Of a stretch of 64,000 nt of DNA, positions 46,101-58,100 are shown in pieces. This DNA is from Acanthaster planci (Eukaryota; Echinodermata; Asteroidea; Valvatida; Acanthasteridae). The notes beneath the pieces were generated by a model. The model worked only from the letters and a program-made list of their open reading frames with translations. It was not told the DNA's origin and did not search any database. The stretch lies in NCBI RefSeq assembly GCF_001949145.1, contig NW_019091476.1, forward strand, positions 866,105-930,104, read 5' to 3'. The number at the start of each line of letters is the position of its first letter. The first letter of the stretch is position 1. Made by a program: the position numbers and the translations under genes.

Positions 46101-49100
46101 TCGTGCTCTCACCATCAAGCTGTTCACGTATATAGCATATATAGCCTATACGCACCCAAAAACAATGTGTATGTGAATGTATGTGAATGTATTGTAACCA
46201 TTCACGTAAATTTGTGCTGGAAATGAGGGAGGGGTGGGGAAAGGTGGGGGTTGACTTGCCCGGCCATGAAAATTTTGAAAAGCGGGCGGGGGGAGGGGTG
46301 ACGTCATACACAGGTCGAAGTCCATAATATTGATGTACATCAAGGAGTAAGGTTGGTATTATTGTGGCTCTTTTCTCGCCTTCCATCTCTGTGACCCAGG
46401 TTCGAATCCCACCTAGGTCAGCATGTGGATTGGGTTTTCAGTCCCTGCCTGACTCCATGGGTTTTTCCTGGAATATTCATTCTGGGTTTTCCTCCCAACT
46501 CTACAACTGAACATTTTTTCCTTAGCTGTCTTCTTAATTATCACTTCATCCTGTTATCGGCGCTAAAGGCGCTGTTGGATGAATAGATATAAATAAAAAA
46601 TAACATTACAATCTGTAATATACACTCAAAATATTTATGGCTTTTAAAATTGTTCTATCTTCTGTGTAGTCTTGAATGCATTTCCCTTGTTGGGAATCAG
46701 AAAAATTCTTCACAATCCGCTTTAATTGTTTGCTCATCACAACAAAGTATGTGTGTGTGGTGGGGGGATGATTCCATAGCCCACCTCCTCCAACGTCAAA
46801 AAGTGTGGGGGATATATACACCCCATCCCCTTGCATTTACGCAGTCAGTAATTTGTCACATTTGCTTTCTCGCCAAGTAATGGCTTCTAAATAGCGCCAT
46901 CACATTGACTGCACTTGAAATATGGCAGTACCCGTTTGCTCTTACTGACCGTCAGTTGATCGCTAATTTTTTTGTACAATGAAGACAGCAGTAAGCTATA
47001 CGTGATACAATTCATTTCCTTTATTCTTACAAAAACTAATGATGAAAGAGATTGATGGTCGCAGGTGCAAACGAATAGGGTAATGAGTACCAATAAAATC
47101 ACATTCTGAATGAACATCTACACATTCTTGGCTGCACTTGTGTATCGAGTGCAATATTTTTGCTATGCTTTCACTGACTGGACAGATCTTATTGGACAGA
47201 TGATCAAAGATCAACATTCTGTTTAGAGACGACGCATATGTATGGAGGGTCCATGCACGGGTCATGAAGGTAATAAGGTACCATAAGGCGTTCAATTACT
47301 CCTATTCAGTACAAGATGCTGTGTATAAATTCCTTGACCGTGGCTGACAAACGCACCAAAATCTTTAAAACACGGCGTTGTCGTCACTAGCTCGTGCGAT
47401 TCCACATGGCCACATTATTTCGAGCCGAGGACAATTAGTTTGGACGCAGTCACTTCGTTTAAGCTGTTACCAGCGCCACTAATTGGATGCTGGGTGTGAG
47501 CATTATCAGTAATGCAAAGTCAATGGAAAGACCGTATGGAAACAGCATACATGTATTTCGGAGAAGGCATGGAGGATGATTTGATTGAAACTGACCAGGT
47601 TTTCGGTAGCCCTAGTCCCGGCAAGGAACAACACCTGGGCCACAAGTAGAGATACGACCAAGTTGGCGTGAACCTTTATCTGAAGGAACTTGAACAACCT
47701 GCCAAATATGAAATTAAGACCCGTCGTTTGATGTTTTTAAAGAGCTGTATTACAGAGACATGAAAACTATAAACCAATCTTGGGGTTATATATGATAGGT
47801 TGTACATAAGTGCAAATTAACCTGTACATGCACTTTTTATTCAAGAAAACATTTCTTCACCATGTTCGAAGTACATTGTCGCGGGTTTGGAGCTGCAATA
47901 CAAATGTCCAAAGTTTGGATTCTTTCGAAACATCAAAGACGTTTTTCTGTAATGAGCAAGACAGAAATATAGCAGGGATTTGCGTCACAACGGACGACGG
48001 GTGTTATTGAAACAGCTTTTGAAATATACGTACCTGAATATAATAAAAACATAGAAACTTGCCTGAGGTAAGAGTAGAGTATCAACGTAAATGCAAGACT
48101 AATCACTGAGAGGGACCCGAAGATGGTACTCAGCAAACTCAAGGTGCGATCGTGGCCTGGCATCTGACCATACAAATAAAAATCAAATATTAACATTGTG
48201 CCTTAAGTTTGAAGCCGAAGTCGGTCTTCATTATTCAACCACACAACATTTGCAATGAGACAGCATCATGACAGTTCTCTTTTATCTCGTATTTTTTCTG
48301 CATAGTACTGGCAACGGTTGAATTTGTCACACCTGATCCGGTCCACTGACAGCAGAACGTTCTGTGACTTGTAACAGTACGGCAAAACTGGTGTTATGAC
48401 TGCAGAAACAGGTAGTCTTTGCGGACTCCGCAGTGGCAGGATTCATTGTTCGACATCCCTTTGAAGACCATGTCCTGCATAAATACAATGTCACTCGAAA
48501 AGATCACAAACTTTTTGCGTGTTGTTTAATAAAAATGATCAAACAATGAAGTATGATTTTAACACAACGACCGATTTTCTTCAAACTCAATACAAACAAA
48601 ATATGTTTGGTCAAAATTACGTAAATTGAAAATAGACCGTGCGGTCTTTTCAAATTGATCACTAAAAAGAAAGGTATACTTTGCAGTCGTGTTTTACCAG
48701 TGGCTATTTGAAAATGTAGATTATTACCATCAGTAGAATCAAAAACACTTTAATTTTGATGACCTTAATAATAAACATTTAACGCCTCCTCCAAGATAAA
48801 GCTTACTCGAGCGTTGCATTCCAGAAGCAACACTGTCGTGTCACAATCTGATCTTCATTTTTGTCTGCAGGATCCTGTCGGCAAACAGTATTTGTAATGT
48901 AATGGATCAAAGGCTATCCATCCAAATAGTAACAGAAAATAACGAAAATAATATAGATATGATATGGACGAAACTAATAAAAAAAGCACAAAACCAATCT
49001 ATATCTAGGACAAAAGTACAAAGGACAAAGGTGATTTGTATGGGACAGAAACTAATAAATATACCATAAAACCATATATCAATGACGAAAATAATAAATA

Positions 49101-52100
49101 TAGAACGAACAGTAGGTAGGACAGTACAGTAAGTAGGACGAAGCGCCGCCCCCTCCACGCCAAACCGGTTGTGATAGCGCAAAATGTAAAATATGTAGGA
49201 CCAAAACGTAAAATATAGATCGAAAATGTAAAATATTTAAGAAGAAGCGCCATCTACCGACAGGTTCGCCGACGGCGCTCCTATCTATAATGAAGGACTT
49301 ATTCACTGAATTGTTCAGAAGTGAAGCAGATCTTTCCCTATTGTTCCGTAATGTTACGACCATACGGAACATTCCTGGAAAAGCCCCCCCCCCCATCATG
49401 GTGAGGCCACACTCTAATGTTTCAGGTTGCTGCCAGGTCAGGCCGATTGTGATAGACCGCGTTGTTGACAGTTGGCCTCTGGTACCAGGGGTACTGCTGC
49501 CAATGTCAGTCATTCCGCTGTATTATGACACTGGTGGCAGTAGGCCTAGGCCCAGTGGGTACAACATTAGTGGCAACTAATTCATGGAAAGAAGGGTTTG
49601 AAGGAGGTTGCCAACTGCTTCTCATACACGAACGTTCACATTATTTTCCAACTCTCGAGCATGGTTCAGAATCACAGCTCCACTCGTTTCGACAAATCTC
49701 TACGACAGTAAAGTGTGGTGTTGTGACGTACCGTATCAAGAGTGTCCGGGGAAAGAGTGACATGAGAATTACGGACAACACTAATTTTCCCTTCAAATGT
49801 TACAACATCCATTATAAGGTGATTACATGTCCCATAAAGTGAAATTTAGCAAGGAAAATTCTGACGCATCTGTAGAAAACAGGTTTTTTCAGACAATTCT
49901 CATATAGGTTTGTACACAGGGGCATCAAGTGTTTGTCTGTGTAACTCTTTCCGTGTCGGGCATGGCGCGCGCTCGGCACGACCAGTCGGTAAATGGCGCT
50001 TCGTCTTACGTATTTTACGTTTTCGTTCTGTAAAACACGTATTTAACGTTTTCGTCCTATATATTTTACATTTTGCTACCCGGTATATCACAACTGGCCT
50101 GGCGTTGAGGTGGCGGTACTTAGTCCTATTTATTGGTTTCGTTCTACCTTTATTAGTTTCCTTCTTTATGTGTTAGTTTTGTTCTATCCTCCTATAAATT
50201 TTAGTTTCGTTCTAATTTTTTATAGTTTCGTCCTATACATATTAGTTTTGTCTTATATATTTATTAGTTGCGTCGGTTATATATGAGTTTTGTCGTATAT
50301 GTATTAGTTTCCATCCTATATAAATCACCTTTGTTCTGTAAATGTACTTTTTCCTATATGTAGATTAGTTTCGTCCTGTATATATTTCCTTTGTTCTTCA
50401 TCTATTTGTTTCACTTTTGTCCTATATGTATTAGTTTCGTTTGATTTTTTTGTACTAATAAAGTCATCGAGGGTGCCTCATACACTGTAATTTTTCCTGT
50501 AAATTTTCCCTTTACTTTACTGGCAGCACGGGCGCCAGTATGCTGTTAATGATTTACAGTAACTTTTTACGGTAACTCGCGGTCATTTATTGGACAGTAA
50601 TTAACCATGAAAAACTTATGTCAATTAATTACCTTAATTTGAAGTAGACATTAGACGCAGCAAGTTACCGTTTTCATTGATTACGGGTTCATTCTACATG
50701 TGTATTTGGGTATAAGTTCTGTTGATAAAGGATTCTCAAATTCATGTTAATTTTAACAGTTCAAATACAGCAAGTTACAATGATAGCATGCCTCGTATTC
50801 AGAAACCTTGATCGAGGCAGAACTTTCTGCACATTCTTAATGTGCACTGACATGGTATATATATGCATTGTTTGGCTCCCTAGTGTAATCATGGTTGGAA
50901 CATGAAAAAGTAACATTTTTTTATTTTTCAAGTTCGATTTATCTTTTTAGCTCAGGCAATGGTTCACATTTCCATGTAAAACTACATCCAAAAAGCACAA
51001 ACATTTTGTCAGACTAATGTCAAATACTTGCGTAAAGAATGGAAAACCACAACATTACTTTGCAAAAGTAGCAATGCCCCTTTTGTGTCAATATGCAAAT
51101 TGATGTCAAAGTTTATATGATAATAATAACAATAATGAGAACCTATAACGCGCCAAATCCGTCACAAGTGGCGCTTGAGACGCAAACACTTTTACAAAAC
51201 AAAACTACGCATATACAATACTGTGCTACATTCACGAAAGCACAGTAAATACGTGTAATAAACGCGTTTGTTTACAGTAAACTTTGTTGACAGTAGATTA
51301 CTGTTGCAAAAATACAGTACAATATTGCTCATTTAACAGTATTTTTTACAGTGCATCATTTCATCGAAATGGAAAAAAATATACACTGAAATGAAACCCG
51401 TGAATACGGTAAGATCTCGAACATCTTATCATTAGAAAGGAAATATCGATTGTTTTATCCGATTGGTAAAGGATTTTGTATACCCGACAATGGTATAAAT
51501 GTTTTGGTTCACACCTGTTGGTGTTGAAGAGAGAATGTCAGTCCAAGGTCCAGCGGTTGTCCTGCTGAGATCACACTACAAGACAAAATACCACTGTTGA
51601 TTCTTGAAACAGCTTTGAACCCGGGCCTACAGAGGAAAATGGTAAATCTGGGTAATTTATTGAGAAGTGAATGGGCAAAAGATGCCCCCTTACTCTTGTA
51701 GACACAGCCATTTCATTTTTTGTGTCATAAGGCTGTTCGTCCCTGCTACCAATACACTATTAAAATGGACTGAAGTGTCTGAAGAAGCAAACTTCATAAC
51801 AAAACCTGTTCTTGAACTTTGTTCTTGTAAGGATGAATGCACCATAGTGCGATGGAAAGTCTTAAAGGCGGTGTACACCATCGGTAGATTGGCTGATTGC
51901 GGTGTGAAATATTCACTACAACTTACATTCCACTGATTTGTTTTATGATTGAGTCAACTGCTTTGTGCAAAATCAAGAAAAACAATGCAGCATTTCAACG
52001 CTTAAATTGAAGGTCTTGTAGTTTATCTTGCGTAAAATCTATGGATTATAGGGCGTTCTTAGTAAAAACGAACATTGTCCGCGGGGACAGGGTGGGAAAC

Positions 52101-55100
52101 AAGCATGACAGGTTCTCATTCCCGGAAAGGAGCAGTTTTCAACGGCTAGGAGTGATCAGTAAATTTACCTTGGAGTAATGCGCCTGTTCGACACTGTAGC
52201 ATTTCGGATTCTTAGAAAAACTTCATCCAGGAACAAAGCAGTCGACTCGCGTCCGTGACATCAAAACGAGTAGGCCTACATGTATATGATAATGCACGTA
52301 GGCGCACGATCATGTTTATAACCGTACGGCACTTTTATGTCAGTCCACACGTCGATGAAAGTCCGAAACACCATTCATAGCTGAATCATTAATAATTAAA
52401 AGTAAAAAAAGAATTATTTCTTAAAAGTAAAAAAAGAATTATTTCTACAAATATTCGTGTGGAATCCGTACTTTTTGTTGACGAAAATCATCGTGTTTGG
52501 AAATAGCCGCCATATTGGATTATACCATTATTATCTGGGGTGATTTTGAATTCGCAAAGTTTTCCGTTGAAAAAACCTTTCCTTAAATGAAATTCAATTT
52601 CACACGGATCCAATTTATTTTCTACTTTACGCCTAACTCTCAGATTTCTATAATTTCAGTTAACACATTTTTGTGAAAGAATGTCAGTAAATTTTTACCT
52701 GCTTTTAGGTTTATCGACCGTTCATTAATGCAAACTCCCACAACATCTGCAAACACTACGTTATAAGAAATTCGGCGCCTGTTAAATGATGTAAAGTGCA
52801 AAGTAAAGTTAACTCTATTACCGTGGTTAGTCGACCATCGTAATACAAGAGAGAAATTTTTTTGTTTTCCTCGAAAACTACAGCATTCTGGGTGGAAATA
52901 TTTTACAGACTGATTTAGACTGTGTGCGCATCTCTTTCAAGTAAGATATTTCAGGATTATACGATAGTCCAAATTTCGGGATTTTACCAATGGTGTACAC
53001 CACCTTTAAAAAGTCTTCCTTTTATCCGTTAACTTTGAGTTTTTCTTTTAAAAAAAAATTGAGAAATTGATTCTCCGCTGTTCCACCTCCACACAATACG
53101 GCCTTACCCTGTGTTAGCCCACTCTCCAGCCGTTGAGTTACCCGTCCTATTTGCAACTCCCTGGTAGACCACTAGCACCTTTACGGGCCCTTGAAACCGA
53201 AAAGAATTGATATTACCTCCCAAATACACGAGAAGCTGCAGACATCAGCGAGCATTAGTGATTAAAATCACTCATGCAGTTAACCTGCGAGCATTGGATT
53301 CCACATCATGCATGTTAAGCACTAATTGCGAGATGCTGTCCCACATACGATTCTCCTCAGCCTTCAAAGCGAATGAAGATAGTTTTCCAAGTCTGTTGAA
53401 GGTAGAACTGGGTGAATCTAGGGCAATTAATGGAACCAATCCGACGAAGTATGCCACTGGAGCCTCTCGAGCGGTTAATTTCAATTTCCCCTGCACCACT
53501 TACAGCAACTCTCATCAAGAACATTTTGTTTACTCTTCAAATTTCTCCGTCCCGATGAGTATAGGGTAAAGAGATTGTCCATAACTTTGCTACAAGATTG
53601 TATGGACAGTTATAACCATATATTTAAATGTGCAATTGTCTGTTTTGTTCGAGTACTATAGATGTACCAGTATCACCTTTAGGTATGAGGGTTGCTAAGT
53701 TTTCTTTTGTAATTCGTGTATACGAGAATTAAGATGGAATGGATGACAGATAATGGAAGGGTTGCTTCAGAGCCCATAGATAGACCAAGCGTTCAGGCCA
53801 TTGGCTTTTAGGGTCACCACTGATTTCGCCATAACGGAACGAACACAGTGATTTTAAGATTAAAGTTTGTGATATGTGCTTTGTAGGTAAATTAGGAAAT
53901 TGAAATGTCGTGAACTAATGGTGTCCCATTTTTACTGTGTCGATCAAGGTTCCAAATTACCATGACACGACTGTATTCCCGTACCACTTCAAACTAAACG
54001 ATATTTTGTGAATTGGACCATGTGGAGCTTCTTTGAAATTTCTTCCACCGAAGTGGTTTTCATCTCGTATCTCCAGACAAGAATGTTTTAAAAAGACCCC
54101 CAATCAAATCACAAAAGGAGCACATATTGTCTGCGCGGAACATCCATTATAACATTCACTCGCTCCCTTGATTTCCCCATTTACACTGCAATGAAAAAAT
54201 GCTTCAAATTGGTTGTGACCCAGGGAGAGGAAATGGGAGGGAAATTCCTACTTATCAGATTAGTGTGCACGTCGTTTAACTTTGCCAAACACAAAGGCTG
54301 CGGTTTTATAATGATGTTAAATGGTTTAACTCTTGAAGGGTCCATATTATGAAATTTGTATACCACAACCTTTGCAATGGCTCCTTTTATGTTATAATTA
54401 TCCTCATGCTCAGTGTTCGTTTTAATATTTTAAAGGAGTTTTAGTGCCTTTTTGGTTTGTATGCTAATGTGAATGAACGAATTGTGAAATCAACTCGGGA
54501 AAAACTTCAAGTTTTTATATATATTACACGAAATATTGCTGGATTTCTCTTTACAATATTGTTTTCTATGGTGATTTATTGAAGTGGAAGAACTGGCAAT
54601 AACTTTGGTTCACAGTTTTAGACAAAAACACACCTATAAACTTCACAATGTCTTCTTCAAACGATTTACTGAAGCAGTGCTCTCGGTGCTGTGAGTAGTC
54701 AGAAAGGCATGGACAGTTTGAATGTTTAAAAAGTGCGTTTTTCAATCAATATAACACCATAAGGATGTTAAATACACAAAGAAGAGTAAAAGGTTTCACA
54801 AATGGCGTGTCTAAAAACACCCGCCTGGACCACAGAAACGCAGTTTGTAAAAAAATATGGCTGTTGATAATGATGGAACGAGTATTTCGATTTAATAATG
54901 TACTTGCTTTATTCACGTGTGAATTTTTGTCATTTCCTGATAGCAGAGGGGCTGTCTTTGATGTTACTTAGCCACTCACTTTGCTTAAGAAATTTACTGT
55001 GCAAATCATGAACATAAAACAATTCGGTTTTGAATAATTTATTCCTACCCAGTCAAAAGAAACATACAGAGTGGTGATCGAAGAGAAAAAGAGCAAAACC

Positions 55101-58100
55101 TTACAACGCTTTTTTCTTTTTCATTTATTCTTGCTGGAAGTAGACTTGCCTTCGACATGAGTTGATGCTCCAGTAGAAATACGCAATGTGACTTCCTTTT
55201 CCTTTCCATCATTAATATCTTTGCTTTCCATCTCATCGTTTTTGGGCAGCTCACCTCCTGCTACATTGAAAATATATTTCTCCAGAGACTCTGAGGATGC
55301 GAAGGCTGTAACCTCCACCTCTGAAAGCACAAAGTAATCATTTATTACTAAACCTCTGATATGGCAATTAATGTTTAAAGGATTGGGGTTTCCAACAAAG
55401 GTTTCCGCCAAAGACCACCCATATCCATTTTTCAAAACCAAATTGGAAAGATAATCTTGCTTACTCCCTTAGTCCCTTGAGTTAAAAAAGGAGATTTGGG
55501 GAGATACAATTACAACTCCTCAGTCAGTACATAGCGCTGTCAGCACCCCTTGCAAATTAAATTAAGGCGAAATCCGTCTTTCAGTTGTTATCTCAATTGG
55601 TCTAGTGATCGGACTAGAAAGAGGCTTAAACTCAATTCTGAGCTTTAGAATTTAACGTGGAATATCTCTGGATCACCAAAGGCAAACAGAACAAATAAGC
55701 AGCACCATCAAGCTAAAGAATATACCTCCTTGAAACCATGCAAGTTGTAAATACCGCCAGTTATGTCTTTATTTGCATTTGCTTGCATTATTTTTACTAC
55801 TCCTAGTTTGAGAAAAGTAAGTCTAAGAGAGGGAAATTATCCGCCGTATGAAATCATATACTCCAAAAAATATCCGCCTGCATAATTATAAGAACGCTAC
55901 ATCAATTGTACCTTGCTTAGATCCCTGTGCTATTTCTACGGCAATCTCTACACCCTGAATTTGAGAGTAGTCTATGAGATTGCAATCTTTGTTCCTGACT
56001 CAGACTTACTTGTATCGCCAACGCTTAGCTGCAATACCTCATCTTGACGGAGACCAACAGCGACCTTTCCCAAAGAGGACTCTACAATAGTAGTCACAGA
56101 CATCTTTGTCGATACATCCTTGAGCATTGATAAAGGAGGATGAAGCGCAATCACAACTTTACTAATCAAACTAGGTGATGTCAAATGTTTGGGACAAATC
56201 AATTTTCTTAATGAAAACTCAGAATCTTTTACAAAAGGCCGTGATATATTTGTGCCGCTATCTTTCCTGCTAAACATCCCTGAAGCGTATTGACAGCATG
56301 AACAATTAATGGCTACACTGATTATCCTTTCTGAAAGGTCCATGGGACGGTTTCAAACAGGTCAGGTCTCATTCACTCTTGGGAAATTACCAACTTTTTC
56401 GTCATGGGTTTCTTTAGCCATCGTAATCAAGAAATATACTACATGTACCTCTTTTAATCTGATGCAATCAATTTAGGATAAGCCTTGAATGTACAACGGA
56501 AATTAAATGAGATCTAAAACCCCAGTGATTTGAGACAGCATTAACGCGACATGTTATCTCAAAAGAAAAGGAAACACTATAGTTGCATTTTTGTATGTTT
56601 GTTTTTGTCACGTCCCCGAAGTTTTCAGTTCGTGTGTTTTATTTTATCTCTTTCCTTCTGCTCAGCCAGTCTTGGTCATAGAGAGAGAAAAGGTTAAACC
56701 TACATTGTCTTGATTTGACAGCAACTCCAATGTTGTCCCTAAAATGTCCTGGAAAAAGGGGAACATAAATAGGACCAGAGTTCAAATAAGTTTATGAATT
56801 TATTTTAAAACTCTTTCAATTTCATGCACACTTTATATTTTTTGGCTTTAGCAAGAAAAGACCTGACACTACGGTACAAGCTGATATTTAACGCTTGGGT
56901 GTTAAGGCAAGTTGCAAACATTCAACATCTGAAAAGGTAAATCACGAGAGTTACACCTAAAATTCAAACATAATGGAAACGACGAACTGTAGCGGGTTTT
57001 AGAAAGTTATCGCGTTGTTTGTGAATTTGGGCGGGCATTTATGACACAAAATCACAACACGAAACCCCGATTTTGCAGGATTTATCGAGAGCAATTATCC
57101 CTCAATGATAAAAAAAACTGCCAAATGTGTCATCGAGCACACTGAATTCAACCGTTGTTTATCTCCTAAATTCCCGAAAAACCCACAGAAAGCTATTATG
57201 CCAAAGGACGTGTAAAGGGATCAGTTTAAAGTATAAAGCAGTAAACGCAAACCTTTGCAGCAGCCATAAGGATGTCTGTGGACGTATTTCCAGCCGAAAT
57301 TTCTATCGCTTCCAGCCGCTTTTGGAGTGAATTTTCGATTTCCTGAACACGATTTTGCTTCGTAGTCTCTTGCACAGAAGTTTTCATTTCAGTGCTTGCT
57401 GTTGTTTCTGTCGAAGTAATTAGATTAAAAATGATTTTGTACAACATTTTTCATGCATATGCAAACAAATAGGAGGCAAAGCTGATACCGTTTTCAAATT
57501 AATCATGAAAGTTTGAACGCCATTCTGTTCCCTGCTGAAAACAACTAGATGTGCACAATTTCCATTTTACTACGAACACTCAATGAAGCATTTATGAAGA
57601 AAATAATCGTAACTGAAAAAGGAGTGGGATTTTGTTAGCATCCTATAGATAAAGAAGATAAATGTGAGAACATAGTCCAAGGGAACCACCTAAACCCTTC
57701 TTTATTTCCCCTTGCTCATTTTTTAAAAGAAAAATTGTGTACTCAGAAGGTTCAGGACTCAACCTCGACGACATGGGCTGCGTACCGTGACTGGCTATTC
57801 AGGATGAATAAACATATACGTATTATCTATATAAAGGGAGTAACCGCCTGTTTTTTTATAAGTTATACGCTCACGTGTTCTGCTGCACAGCAAGCGTAGA
57901 TTTTCTTTGCATGTAAACACATCGACTACAGTCCTAATTTAAATCTCCAGAAATAGTGGATATCTAAGTCTCAAACTACCAGGGGTTAAGATCGCAAAAG
58001 GCTTTGTGGTGACCGCCATGGCGCAGTTAGATCGTACTCATGGGACCGAGGTTGTTCAACACCATAACACATAACTAGACCATCTGGGAACCCATTCAAC

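Noticed and set aside
49628-49699. Minus-strand open piece resembling a GAIN strand (AVILNHARELENNVNVR) with splice-like borders
   Set aside because: The exon at 51515-51575 fits both the GAIN motif and the phases of its neighbours, whereas this piece cannot be reached in phase from 55255 or 54185.
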